Source of the DNA: Diaphorobacter ruginosibacter | Lineage (GTDB): Bacteria > Pseudomonadota > Gammaproteobacteria > Burkholderiales > Burkholderiaceae_C | Reading direction: 5' to 3' | Length of the DNA: 64,000 nucleotides | NCBI RefSeq assembly: GCF_014395975.1 | Contig: NZ_CP060714.1 | Coordinates: forward strand, 744,001-808,000 | Shown here: positions 9,279 to 18,444 of the stretch, piece by piece | How positions within the stretch are numbered: position 1 is the stretch's first letter | Layout: each line of letters opens with the position of its first letter | Translations under genes and position numbers: made by a program | The notes under the pieces: generated by a model | Database searches by the model: none | Seen by the model: only the letters and a program-made list of their open reading frames with translations | Told to the model about the DNA's origin: nothing

Positions 9279-11453
9279 TCAGGCGACGTTGTATTCGAAG
9301 GTCTTGATGCCGGCACCGATCAGGTCGGGCGCGATGTCCATCGACCATGCCGCCGCGATCGCGGCCAGCAGGGCAGAGGTATCGGGCTTGCGGCCGCCGG
9401 GCAGCGACAGGGCATCGAGCGTTCCGAGCACGCGCTCCTGGGCACCCGTGGCCAGGATCACCTGGTTGTTCTTCACGAATACGGCGCGGCCTTCGGCATG
9501 GTCTTCACGGTGCTTGGCGATGTGCGCGTTGTCGGCGTGCAGCGAATACAGCAGCACTTCGCCGTCGCACAGGCGCGCCAGATCGGCCACCTGCTCGATG
9601 TCGGCGTTGAGCACGCCGGCACCTTCGTCGAGCACCACGTCGATCTGCGTGCGCATCACGCGGGTCATCTGTTCCTGCTCGTGGACGTCGTGGTCCTTGA
9701 GTGTCTCGAAGCCATCCATGTCGGTGACCACGCCGACCAGGCAGCGGTCGTAGGCCAGGCCTTCCTCGAGGATGGAGCGTGCCGTGGTCTCGATCACGGC
9801 GGCCTGCGCGAGACGGTTGGTCAGCAGGCGGTGCGCACCGGCCCAGTTGGCCGTGTTGCTGCGCTGCGTCTGGCGGTTGTTCAGGAACATGCCCTGCTCG
9901 CTGGCCACGCCCGTGAGCTTGCCCGACAGCTGCAGCAGCCAGCCCACGAGGCGCGCGATGAACGCGTTCTCGCGCGTGCCCGCAATGCCGACGATGGGGA
10001 TGCGGCCCGAGCCCGTGCCTTCCTCGGTGGTGGGGAACAGGTGCTCGACGATGGCCTGGCCGACCGGGCGGGGTGCGCCGCTGGTGGGCTTCAGGTGCAT
10101 CAGCAATCCGGGGCCGGCGTTCACTTCCAGGATCGCGCCCTGGCCCTTCATGGGCTTGCTGACGTCCTGCAGGATCATGTCCATGCCGGCGATGTCGAGG
10201 CCGACGATCTTCGCGGCCAGCGTGGCGTAGTAGGCCACGTCGGGATGTACTTCGTCGGTGCAGTCGATCGCCATGTTGCCATTGCGCTGCAGCAGAATCG
10301 ATTCGCCCTGCGCGGGCACGGAAGCGGGCGTGACATTCTGGCGCTTGAGCTCCAGCTTGACGGCGGGGGCTTCGAGGTTGATCCAGTCGAGCGGATACTC
10401 CTGCTCGGGTCCGCGGCGCGGATCCTGGTTGACCACGGCGACCAGTTCGGACAGCGTGGACTTGCCATTGCCCGTGACGCTCACGGTCTCGCCGCGGCAG
10501 GCCGCGACGACCTTGCCGCCCACGACCAGCAGGCGATGCTCGGTGCCGTTGATGAACTTCTCGACGATCACGTCCGAGCCTTCGGGCTGGGCCAGCGCGA
10601 ACGCGGCCTTGATGTCGTCCTCGGCGCTGAGGTCCAGCGTCACGCCGCGCGCATGGTTGCCGTCGGAGGGCTTCACGGTCACGGGGAAGCCGATGTCCTG
10701 GGCCACTTCCCAGGCCTCTTCGGGGCTCGTGACGATCTGGCCTTCCGGCACGGGCACGCCGCAGGCCGCCAGCAGGCGCTTGGTGAAATCCTTGTCCTGC
10801 GCAATGCCTTCGGCGATGGCGCTGGTCTGGTCGCTCTCGGCGGTCCAGATGCGGCGCTGGGCCGCGCCGTAACCGAGCTGCACGAGGTTGCCGTCGTTCA
10901 GGCGGATGTGGGGAATGCGGCGCTCGCCGGCGGCGTCGACGATACAGCCGGTGCTGGGGCCGAGGTAGCGGTCGTTGATCGCGGTCTTGATGGCCTGGAT
11001 CGCGGGCTTGCGGTCGAACGGCTGGTCGTTGATGGCCGCCATGATCAGCTTGTGGCCCCAGTAAAGAGCCGTGCGCGCCACCGACTCCTCGGGGCAGCGG
11101 AACACCATGCGGTAGACGCCGCGCTGCGAAATCTCGCGCGTCTGGCCGAACTCGGCGGGCATGCCGGCCAGGTTCAGCAATTCGATGACGATGTGCTCAA
11201 GCACATGTCCCATCCAGGTGCCACCCTCCAGACGCTGGATGAAGCCGCCGCGTTCGCCGACGCCGCAGGTGTGCTCGATCAGGTCGGGCAGCCAGGCGGT
11301 GAGGCGTTCGTTGAAGCCGGGGATCTTGTTGGACGGATAGTCTTCCAGCTCTCCCAGGTCAAGCCAGACCTCCAGAACGGGTCGGTAGGTCCAGACGCTG
11401 GGGCCGCGCAGGTAGGTGGTGCGCAAGAGTTGGATGTCGTTGAGTGTCGCCAT
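9279..11453 (-). CDS. cphA': Second cyanophycin synthetase CphA' (short form)
   Basis: A 724-residue CphA paralogue, shorter than its 858-residue neighbour. The N-terminal and ATP-grasp domains are well kept (VTVKPSDGNHARGVT, EVNAGPGLLMH). In the Mur-like domain the P-loop has decayed: VGIAGTRENAF (from residue 488) has no GKT/S, and the protein stops soon after GIKTFEYNVA without the C-terminal domain and YGHNPDA motif of CphA. It therefore probably performs only one of the two ligations, or acts on CphA. Paired cphA/cphA' genes are established in Cupriavidus and related Burkholderiales. ATG 11453 preferred over a TTG three codons upstream. Confidence 0.92.
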   Translation of the reverse strand: MATLNDIQLLRTTYLRGPSVWTYRPVLEVWLDLGELEDYPSNKIPGFNERLTAWLPDLIEHTCGVGERGGFIQRLEGGTWMGHVLEHIVIELLNLAGMPAEFGQTREISQRGVYRMVFRCPEESVARTALYWGHKLIMAAINDQPFDRKPAIQAIKTAINDRYLGPSTGCIVDAAGERRIPHIRLNDGNLVQLGYGAAQRRIWTAESDQTSAIAEGIAQDKDFTKRLLAACGVPVPEGQIVTSPEEAWEVAQDIGFPVTVKPSDGNHARGVTLDLSAEDDIKAAFALAQPEGSDVIVEKFINGTEHRLLVVGGKVVAACRGETVSVTGNGKSTLSELVAVVNQDPRRGPEQEYPLDWINLEAPAVKLELKRQNVTPASVPAQGESILLQRNGNMAIDCTDEVHPDVAYYATLAAKIVGLDIAGMDMILQDVSKPMKGQGAILEVNAGPGLLMHLKPTSGAPRPVGQAIVEHLFPTTEEGTGSGRIPIVGIAGTRENAFIARLVGWLLQLSGKLTGVASEQGMFLNNRQTQRSNTANWAGAHRLLTNRLAQAAVIETTARSILEEGLAYDRCLVGVVTDMDGFETLKDHDVHEQEQMTRVMRTQIDVVLDEGAGVLNADIEQVADLARLCDGEVLLYSLHADNAHIAKHREDHAEGRAVFVKNNQVILATGAQERVLGTLDALSLPGGRKPDTSALLAAIAAAWSMDIAPDLIGAGIKTFEYNVA

Positions 11454-11696
11454 GGATTGCAACTTGTGAATGCTTGAAACTCAGACGAGGGCGGGGAAGG
11501 AGTGCATCCGCCGCGAACGTCGACTTGTGGTGTGCATTGTGCGCGCTAAATGCTACATATGCGGGCGGATGTCAGCGCGAAAAGGGGCAAGTGCGTTACT
11601 AAAGGATGCTGCAGTGCGGCAACGGGAATCGGACACAATCCGACTTCTGGCCCGGACAGACTTTCTGGCCGAGTCAAGGGCAGACATATAAACCAC

Positions 11697-14027
11697 ATGC
11701 AAAATCAACATCCTTTGGACGCCTCGGGTGTCTTGAACGGCCCGCTGGGAACCGACCTGCGATCGAAACTCGCTACAGATGAGAACGTGCTCGCCACGCT
11801 GCAGGTTGACCTGACGCCCGATCTGCGCTTCCAGCAAGGGCTTCTTGCGCTCACGTCTGCCCGGTTCATTTTCCGCAATGCGGAAGGCGAGGTGCAGGAA
11901 TGGCCGCTTGGGGCCGACATGTCGCTGCGCCTGGTGGACCACGGCGGCGTCGGCACGCTCGAGCTGCACTCCGAGGCGCAGCGCCTGGCGCTGTGGCGAT
12001 TCCGGCTGGGGCTGCATCCGCAGGCTCTGGCGCTGATGCAAAGATTTGAAAAGCTCGAGCGCAGGCTCGAAGCTGCACGCGACGGCCACTCGCTTCCGCC
12101 CGAGTCCGACGAGGAAGAGGCGCAATGCCCCACCTGCCATACGCCCCTGCCGCCCGACAGCGACGAATGCCCGGCGTGCGCGCGCCAGCAGGCGCCGCAC
12201 ACGTCCACCTGGGTGCTGCTGCGCCTGTGGCGCTTTGCCAAGCCCTACAAGAACCAGCTGCTGCTTGGATTCCTGCTGACGCTGGCGGCGACCGGGGCAC
12301 AGCTGGTCGCCCCGTACCTGACGATTCCGATCATGGACAAGATTCTGATCCCGTTCCAGAACGGCGAGAAGATCGATCCCGCCATGGTGACCTTTTATCT
12401 GGGGGCCCTGTTGCTGTCGGCCTTGCTGGCCTGGATGCTCGGCTGGGCGCGCACGTTCGTGCTGGCGCGGGTGTCCGAGCGGATCGGCTCGGGTCTGCGC
12501 ACCACCACTTACAACCACTTGCTGAAGCTTTCGCTTGATTACTACGGCAGCAAGCGCACCGGTGACCTGATGGCCCGTATCGGTGCCGAAACCGACCGCA
12601 TCAATCTGTTTCTCTCGCTCAACGCGCTCGATTTCGCTACCGACGTGCTGATGATGATGATGACGGCGGCCATCCTGTTCTCCATCAACCCATGGCTGGC
12701 GCTGGCCACGCTCGTGCCGCTGCCGTTCATCGCATGGATGATCCATCTGGTGCGTGAACGCCTGCGCACCGGCTTCGAGAAGATCGACCGTGTCTGGTCG
12801 GAAGTGACCAACGTGCTGGCCGACACGATTCCCGGCATCCGCGTGGTGAAGGCCTTCGCCCAGGAAAAGCGCGAGGCCGACCGGTTCGCCGATGCCAACC
12901 TGGCCAACCTGCAGGCCAACGACAAGGTGAACAAGACCTGGTCGCTGTTCACACCGACCGTGACCTTCCTGACCGAGGTGGGCCTGCTCATCGTCTGGGC
13001 CTTCGGCATCTGGCTGGTCGCGGGGGGCAGCATCACCGTCGGTGTGCTGACGGCCTTCATTGCCTACATCGGCCGCTTCTACAGCCGACTCGATTCCATG
13101 AGCCGCATCGTCTCGGTCACCCAGAAGGCAGCGGCGGGAGCCAAGCGCATCTTCGACATCCTTGATCACGTGAGCAACGTGCCCGATCCACAGAACCCGG
13201 TCAAGCTCGGGGCCGTGAAGGGTGCACTGACGATGGAGGACGTGAGCTTCCGCTACGGCAGCCGCTCGGTCATCAAGCATCTGGACCTGCAGATCAAGCC
13301 GGGCGAGATGATCGGCCTGGTGGGTCACAGCGGCTCCGGCAAGAGCACGCTGGTCAATCTGATCTGCCGCTTCTACGACGTGAGCGAAGGCTCGATCCAG
13401 CTGGACGGCGTGGACGTGCGCCGCATCGCCGTGTCCGATTTCCGCCGCAACATCGGCCTGGTGCTCCAGGAGCCGTTCCTGTTCTTCGGCACGATCGCCG
13501 AGAACATCGCCTACGGCAAGCCCGAGGCGACGCGCGAGGAGATCGTCGCGGCCGCGCGCGCAGCGCATGCGCACGAATTCATCCTGCGACTTCCCCATGG
13601 CTACGACTCGCTGGTGGGTGAGCGCGGGCAGGGCCTGTCGGGCGGCGAGCGCCAGCGCATCTCGATTGCGCGCGCGCTGCTGATCGACCCACGCATCCTG
13701 ATCCTCGACGAGGCCACGTCGGCGGTGGATACCGAGACGGAAAAGGAAATCCAGAAGGCCCTCGACAACCTGGTGCAGGGCCGCACGACGATTGCCATTG
13801 CCCACCGCCTGTCGACGCTGCGCAAGGCCGACCGGCTGGTGGTGATGGACCGCGGCGAAATCGTGGAGGTCGGACCGCACGACGAACTCATGGCGTGTGA
13901 AGGTGCCTACTGGCGCCTGTACATGGCGCAGGCACGCCGCGCCGAGGAAGATGCCGAAGCGGCAGGCGTGGTGATCGACGCGGCTTCGCGCGTGGCACCG
14001 GCGTCCCCCCTTCGCGAACATGCCTGA
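11697..14027 (+). CDS. ABC exporter with N-terminal PH-like domain and zinc ribbon, cyanophycin-associated
   Basis: A 776-residue half-transporter. Residues 1-120 look like a bacterial PH/GRAM-like beta domain (LLALTSARFIFRNAEGEV). A four-cysteine zinc ribbon follows, with cysteines at 144, 147, 158 and 161. The six-helix exporter domain spans about 180-440. The nucleotide-binding domain (about 510-750) has Walker A GHSGSGKST near 543, signature LSGGERQ, Walker B ILILDEATS and a switch histidine in AHRLS. NBD and TMD match the MsbA/multidrug type. It is divergent from cphA'-cphA and followed by a DUF1854 gene; this pairing recurs beside cyanophycin genes in related bacteria. Substrate unknown. 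Confidence 0.88.
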   Translation: MQNQHPLDASGVLNGPLGTDLRSKLATDENVLATLQVDLTPDLRFQQGLLALTSARFIFRNAEGEVQEWPLGADMSLRLVDHGGVGTLELHSEAQRLALWRFRLGLHPQALALMQRFEKLERRLEAARDGHSLPPESDEEEAQCPTCHTPLPPDSDECPACARQQAPHTSTWVLLRLWRFAKPYKNQLLLGFLLTLAATGAQLVAPYLTIPIMDKILIPFQNGEKIDPAMVTFYLGALLLSALLAWMLGWARTFVLARVSERIGSGLRTTTYNHLLKLSLDYYGSKRTGDLMARIGAETDRINLFLSLNALDFATDVLMMMMTAAILFSINPWLALATLVPLPFIAWMIHLVRERLRTGFEKIDRVWSEVTNVLADTIPGIRVVKAFAQEKREADRFADANLANLQANDKVNKTWSLFTPTVTFLTEVGLLIVWAFGIWLVAGGSITVGVLTAFIAYIGRFYSRLDSMSRIVSVTQKAAAGAKRIFDILDHVSNVPDPQNPVKLGAVKGALTMEDVSFRYGSRSVIKHLDLQIKPGEMIGLVGHSGSGKSTLVNLICRFYDVSEGSIQLDGVDVRRIAVSDFRRNIGLVLQEPFLFFGTIAENIAYGKPEATREEIVAAARAAHAHEFILRLPHGYDSLVGERGQGLSGGERQRISIARALLIDPRILILDEATSAVDTETEKEIQKALDNLVQGRTTIAIAHRLSTLRKADRLVVMDRGEIVEVGPHDELMACEGAYWRLYMAQARRAEEDAEAAGVVIDAASRVAPASPLREHA

Positions 14028-14090
14028 TGCATGAGTGGATCCATGCCCGCATGCATGCCTGTTCCCGAACAAGACCCCAAGAAAGACACC

Positions 14091-14591
14091 ATGACCTCTC
14101 CTAGCCAGACCCCGGGCACGCCGCCACCATCCTTCACCCTGTCGCGCAACGCCCACGGCCGGCTGGTGCTGACTCTGGCCGATGGCGTGCCGCACGTCGG
14201 TGCGCTGCCGGTGCGGGCATTTCCCATCACCGCGCCCAGCGATGGGCTGTCCCTGTTCGGCACCGACGGGCATGAGCTGGTGTGGATCGACCGTCTCGAC
14301 CAGCTCCCTGCCGCGCAGCGCACATTGATCGAGGAGGAACTAGCCGCGCGCGAGTTCGTGCCGACGATCGAGCGCCTGGTGCATGTGTCGAGCTTTGCGA
14401 CGCCCAGTACCTGGACGGTGCAGACCAATCGGGGGCAGGTGGATCTGGTGCTGAAGGCGGAGGAGGACATCCGCAAGCTCGAAGGGCGCACGCGGCTGCT
14501 CATCACGGCGAGTGACGGGATGCAATACAGCGTGCCCAATGTGGGGGCGATGGATAAGCATTCGCGGCGGTTGTTGGGGCGGTTCTTGTAG
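14091..14591 (+). CDS. DUF1854 family protein, cyanophycin-associated
   Basis: A 166-residue soluble protein of the DUF1854 family. It has no catalytic motif that I can recognise; the middle is acidic and helical (AAQRTLIEEELAAREFVPTIERL) and the C-terminus is beta-rich with a conserved-looking ending YSVPNVGAMDKHSRRLLGRFL. It begins 63 bases after the exporter, on the same strand. An ATG at 14031 would add 20 residues and nearly touch the transporter stop; I prefer 14091, with AAGAAAG upstream. Conserved next to the exporter and cyanophycin synthetase genes; role unknown. Confidence 0.85.
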   Translation: MTSPSQTPGTPPPSFTLSRNAHGRLVLTLADGVPHVGALPVRAFPITAPSDGLSLFGTDGHELVWIDRLDQLPAAQRTLIEEELAAREFVPTIERLVHVSSFATPSTWTVQTNRGQVDLVLKAEEDIRKLEGRTRLLITASDGMQYSVPNVGAMDKHSRRLLGRFL

Positions 14592-14610
14592 TCTTTTTTT
14601 GCTGTTTACT

Positions 14611-14658
14611 GGTTGTAGGGCGGAGGCCGGGGGCAGTCCCGGCCTCCACCCTATAACC
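14611..14658. repeat. Intergenic palindromic hairpin, copy 1
   Basis: An inverted repeat of about 21 bases per arm with two imperfect pairs; the core is GGAGGCCGGG, a short loop, then CCCGGCCTCC. It lies between the DUF1854 stop and the convergent 5'-nucleotidase gene, so it may serve as a terminator, although its T-run is on the upstream side. The same core reappears at 49925-49948, which suggests a dispersed REP-like element. Confidence 0.7.
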
Positions 14659-14720
14659 AGATAAAAGCACGTTCTAGATAGAGATAAAGATCACCAGGCC
14701 AGCGTAGTGAACACGCCACC

Positions 14721-15638
14721 TCAACCCTCAACACGCACGGAAGAGCTGTTGGCAATGCCACTGCTGACGTGACCCGCAGGGACATGCCGTGCGGCGGAGG
14801 TGACGTGGCCTGTCTGATCGTCGAAGAAGAAGTCCGGCTCGAACTCGCGCAGGAACGGGCCTTTTTCGAGCCCCCCGAGGAACATGGCCTCATCGACCGC
14901 GATGTTCCAGTTCATCAGGGTGCGGATCGCGCGCTCGTGTGCCGGGGCGCTGCGTGCCGTTACCAGCGCGGTGCGGATGCGCATGCCGTTGCTGCCTGCC
15001 TGCTGCAGGCGGTGCAGGGCGGCCAGCAGGGGCTTGAAGGGGCCTTCGGGTAGCGGAAGCCCGGCCTTGTCCATTTCGTGGCGCTGGAAGGCGGCCAGGC
15101 CGTCGCGCTGGTAGACCTGTTCGGCCTCATCGGAAAACAGTACTGCGTCGCCGTCGAAGGCAATGCGCACTTCATTGGGGTGCGAATCGCTTGCGCGCAC
15201 CGAGTCTGTGAAGACGTGGGCCGCGGGATGGCCAAGGCGCAGTGCCTGCGAAACGTCCTGTGCGTTGGCCGAGAGAAACAGGTGGGCGCCCAGCGGGCGC
15301 AGGTACCTGAAGGGCGCGCCGCCCTGCGTGAACACACCGCGCTGCAGCGCGATGCCGGCCGCCTGCGTGGAGCGGAAGATGCGCATGCCGCTCACCGGGT
15401 CGTTGCGCGAGAGCATGACGACTTCCACGCGCTGGCGCTCCTCTGTGTTGAACGCGAGCAACTTCCTGACCAGCGAGAACGCCACGCCGGCGCGCGCGGG
15501 TATGTCCAATCGTTCGAGCTGCAGTTGCATGTAGGCCTGCGGATGCTCGGGGTCGAAGAGCCGGTTTTCCTCTTCGAAGTCGAACAGCGCGCGCGAGGAG
15601 ATCGCAACCACCAATTGATCGTCGAGTGTGACGGGCAT
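14721..15638 (-). CDS. Cytosolic 5'-nucleotidase (NT5C1-like)
   Basis: A 305-residue protein matching the bacterial members of the cytosolic 5'-nucleotidase family related to eukaryotic NT5C1, which hydrolyse nucleoside monophosphates. Recognisable segments are the N-terminal LVVAISSRALFDFEEENRLF, the central RIAFDGDAVLFSDEAEQVYQ (HAD-like DxD) and the later FLGGLEKGPFLREFEPDFFFDDQ. No signal peptide. It is followed by gspF after a 36-base gap on the same strand but is functionally unrelated to secretion. The ATG is the first start that gives the full family N-terminus. Confidence 0.88.
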   Translation of the reverse strand: MPVTLDDQLVVAISSRALFDFEEENRLFDPEHPQAYMQLQLERLDIPARAGVAFSLVRKLLAFNTEERQRVEVVMLSRNDPVSGMRIFRSTQAAGIALQRGVFTQGGAPFRYLRPLGAHLFLSANAQDVSQALRLGHPAAHVFTDSVRASDSHPNEVRIAFDGDAVLFSDEAEQVYQRDGLAAFQRHEMDKAGLPLPEGPFKPLLAALHRLQQAGSNGMRIRTALVTARSAPAHERAIRTLMNWNIAVDEAMFLGGLEKGPFLREFEPDFFFDDQTGHVTSAARHVPAGHVSSGIANSSSVRVEG

Positions 15639-15674
15639 GTCCTGCGCTCTTTTCCTTGTTTCTCTGTTCTTCGC

Positions 15675-16904
15675 TTACTTCACGAACTGGTTGAGCTGGA
15701 TGATGGGCATCAGCACGGCCAGCACGATCAGCATGACGATCAGGCCCATGCCCACGATCAGCAGCGGCTCCAGGATGGTGGCCAGTTGCATGGCGCGGCG
15801 CTGCACCTCGGTGGAGAGCTGGGTGGCCGCGCGTTGCAGCATCAGCGGGAGCTGGCCGGTCTGCTCGCCCAGGCGTGCGAACATGGAGACCAGGCCTGGA
15901 AAGCGTTTCTTCTGGGCGATGGCGGAGGCGAGCGGCGCACCTTCGCGCACCAGCACCAGGGCGTCGAGCGCGTCGGCCCGCATCGCCCGGTTGTTCAGCG
16001 TTTCCGCAGCGGCCTGAAGCGCCTTCAGGATGGGTACGCCCGCCCCCGCCAGCATGGCCAGCGTGCCGGCGAAGCGGGCTGCGTTGTAGCCGCGCGCAAG
16101 CTTGCCGATCAGTGGCAGGTTGAGCCACCATGCATCGAAAACGGTGCGAAAGTGCGGGCGCGACAATGCGGCGCGCATGCCGATCCCGCACAGAATCAGC
16201 ACGCCCAGCATCAGCCAGCCGTAGTTCCGCACCAGGCTGCTGAGCGCAAGCATGGCCACCGTGAGGGTCGGCAGTGCGCGCTTGGTACCCGCGAAGACGT
16301 TGGCCACCTGGGGCACGACGTAGCCCACGAGGAACAGCACGATGACGATGGCGACGAGGGTCACGATCGCAGGATAGAGCGACGCACCGATCAGCTTGGA
16401 GCGCAGCGCCTGGCGTTCTTCCAGGTCATCGGCCAGTTTGTCGAGCACCTCGCCGAGATGGCCGCTTTGCTCGCCCGCGCCGATCACCGCACAGAAGATG
16501 TCGGAGAACTCGCGAGGATGCTGCGCCAGCGCCTTCGCGAAGGTGGAGCCGGCATTGACCTCCGCGCGCAGGTTGGCGACCAGATGGCGCTGGCGGTCAT
16601 TGTCCGCCTCTTCAGAGAGGGCGCTGAGTGCTCGCTCGAGCGGCAGGCCGGAGACGATCAGGCCAGCGAGCTGGCGTGTCCAGATCGTGAGCTGAGACGA
16701 GTTGAACACCGGGCGGGTGAACAGGCGCTGGCCGAGCGTGGTGGTTCCGCCCGCCTGCTGGTGGGCCGCAAGCGCCTCCACTGCCAGAGGCACGAGGGCC
16801 TGTGCGCGCAGCAGGCTACGTGCAGCCTTGGGGCTGTCGGCATCGATCGTGCCCTTGCGGGTCTGGCCCTCGGCGTCCAGTGCTTCAAAGGAAAAGGCGG
16901 GCAT
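15675..16904 (-). CDS. gspF: Type II secretion inner-membrane protein GspF
   Basis: A 409-residue GspF, the polytopic inner-membrane core of the type II secretion apparatus, contacting the GspE ATPase and GspL. Two repeated T2SSF domains are visible (about 72-195 and 270-400), each with the family pattern (TRQLAGLIVSGLPLERAL; GTLAMLAGAGVPILKAL). Three membrane segments lie near 170-195, 220-245 and 375-400. Length is normal. Unusually, it is separated from gspE by a flavin oxidoreductase gene and an opposite-strand CZB-like gene, so it probably has its own promoter. Confidence 0.95.
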   Translation of the reverse strand: MPAFSFEALDAEGQTRKGTIDADSPKAARSLLRAQALVPLAVEALAAHQQAGGTTTLGQRLFTRPVFNSSQLTIWTRQLAGLIVSGLPLERALSALSEEADNDRQRHLVANLRAEVNAGSTFAKALAQHPREFSDIFCAVIGAGEQSGHLGEVLDKLADDLEERQALRSKLIGASLYPAIVTLVAIVIVLFLVGYVVPQVANVFAGTKRALPTLTVAMLALSSLVRNYGWLMLGVLILCGIGMRAALSRPHFRTVFDAWWLNLPLIGKLARGYNAARFAGTLAMLAGAGVPILKALQAAAETLNNRAMRADALDALVLVREGAPLASAIAQKKRFPGLVSMFARLGEQTGQLPLMLQRAATQLSTEVQRRAMQLATILEPLLIVGMGLIVMLIVLAVLMPIIQLNQFVK

Positions 16905-17112
16905 GCGTAGTTTTCAAGGGGTTCGGTCGCGCCCTGCCCGGGAGTCCGGTTCCTGGCGCCAATGCCCTGATGGTAGCGGGTTGGCGAGACGCTGCGATGT
17001 CCGGGCGGCCTCCGCGCATCGAAAACCATGCCCGTGGGGGTGCGCGCAGCGGCTCTACCGGCTTCACGAGACGACCGCGCCGATCACGCGTTCCGAACCA
17101 GCATCCCCTTGA

Positions 17113-18114
17113 TCAGTTGCGAGCGGCTGCTGCGGCGATCTCCAGGGAGCGCAGGCGCAGCGCCGGATCGAACACGTCGCTCACCAGCATGAACTCGTCG
17201 GCCTCGGTCGCCTCGGCCAGCGTCTCGAAGCCCTTGCGCACGGTCTCGGGCCCACCGATCACCCCAATGGCGAGGAAGTCGGCGATCGCTTCGCGTTCGC
17301 GGGGGCCAAGGCTGGCGAGATAGTTGTCCACGGGCGGCTGCAGCAGTCCGCGGCGGTTGGTGAGAATGCCCAGGACGCGCTGGTAGGTGCTGCTCGCAAG
17401 GTACTGCGCTTCCTCGTCGGTGGGCGCTGCGATCACCGGAACCCCGATCATCACATGGGGCTTGTCCAGTGTCTTCGAGGGCTTGAAGCGGGCCCGGTAG
17501 ATCTCGATGGCGGGCATCAGGAAGCGGGGTGCGAAGTGCGAGGCGAATGCATAGGGCAGGCCCTTTTCCGCCGCGAGCTGCGCGGAGAACATGCTGGAGC
17601 CGAGCAGCCAGATGGGCACCTCGGTGCCCGCGCCCGGAACGGCCGTGATCTGCTGGCCTTCCTGGGCGGGGGCCAGCAGGCGCTGCAGCTCGGAGACCTC
17701 CCGCGGGAAGTCTTCCTCGGTCTCGACACGGTTGCGGCGCAGCGCGCGCATCGTCGGGCCGTCGGTGCCGGGGGCCCGGCCCAGTCCCAGGTCGATGCGC
17801 CCGGGATACAACTCAGCCAGCGTGCCGAAGGCCTCGGCCACCACCAGAGGGGCGTGGTTGGGCAGCATGATGCCGCCCGAGCCCACGCGAATGGAGCGGG
17901 TGGCGCCGGCAATGTGGCCGATCAGCACGGCGGTGGCGGAGCTTGCGATGCCGGGCATGTTGTGATGCTCGGCCAGCCAGTAGCGCGTGAATCCCAATTG
18001 TTCGGCGTGCTGTGCTGTGCGAAGTGAAATGTCCAGTGCATCGGCGACGGTGGAGCCTTCGCGGACGGCGACCAGGTCGAGCATGGAGAGGGCGGGCAAT
18101 CTGGATGAACTCAT
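17113..18114 (-). CDS. LLM class flavin-dependent oxidoreductase
   Basis: A 333-residue luciferase-like (LLM) monooxygenase, expected to use FMNH2 on an unknown substrate. Family segments include LGFTRYWLAEHHNMPGIASSATAVLIGHIA, VGSGGIMLPNHAPLVVAE, RIDLGLGRAPGTDG and the late VIGGPETV. These match the MsnO8-type group widely annotated in proteobacteria. Cytoplasmic. It lies between gspF and gspE without any expected link to secretion. The start codon faces the AT-rich divergent region shared with the CZB-like gene. Confidence 0.9.
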   Translation of the reverse strand: MSSSRLPALSMLDLVAVREGSTVADALDISLRTAQHAEQLGFTRYWLAEHHNMPGIASSATAVLIGHIAGATRSIRVGSGGIMLPNHAPLVVAEAFGTLAELYPGRIDLGLGRAPGTDGPTMRALRRNRVETEEDFPREVSELQRLLAPAQEGQQITAVPGAGTEVPIWLLGSSMFSAQLAAEKGLPYAFASHFAPRFLMPAIEIYRARFKPSKTLDKPHVMIGVPVIAAPTDEEAQYLASSTYQRVLGILTNRRGLLQPPVDNYLASLGPREREAIADFLAIGVIGGPETVRKGFETLAEATEADEFMLVSDVFDPALRLRSLEIAAAAARN

Positions 18115-18444
18115 AGGCCCATTGTGGAAGCCGCGAAAGAACTCCGCCGAGCGGGGACATTTGTCCTGGATGGACGTGCGTCAACAGCGGGGCACGAATT
18201 TCACCCATTTGCGGTATATGCAAACAATTTTCAGCTAATTACAATTTGATGCCGATAGGTCATCTAGATGACATTTGCATCTTGCTAAAGACTATGGTGT
18301 GCAAGGATAATAGTTTCAAACAATTTATATTGTAAATATCATTAACGATAGGCATTGCGTAGGGTGACGGTGCTCCGCTCATGTTTCTTGTTGCTTAACC
18401 CACGCCTTGCTGAAGGCCCAGCACTTCAGCCCCGGGGAGGAAAA
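18115..18444. promoter_or_regulatory. AT-rich divergent intergenic region with palindromes
   Basis: A 330-base gap between the divergent flavin oxidoreductase and CZB-like genes, much AT-richer than its surroundings from about 18190 to 18360. It contains a perfect 14-base palindrome GTCATCTAGATGAC (18259-18272), a palindrome ACAAT-TTAT-ATTGT (18320-18333) and a direct repeat CAAACAATTT at 18221 and 18317. Several promoter-like hexamers exist, but I cannot choose among them. No coding potential is seen. Confidence 0.55.

Noticed and set aside
6658..11477. Very long open frames on the plus strand, antisense to cphA and cphA'
   Set aside because: They are His/Asp/Ala-rich, lack family resemblance and ribosome sites, and mirror the codon bias of the real genes on the opposite strand.
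11553..14273. Long open frame on the minus strand opposite the ABC exporter
   Set aside because: Composition is an artefact of GC-rich antisense; the plus-strand protein has all ABC motifs.
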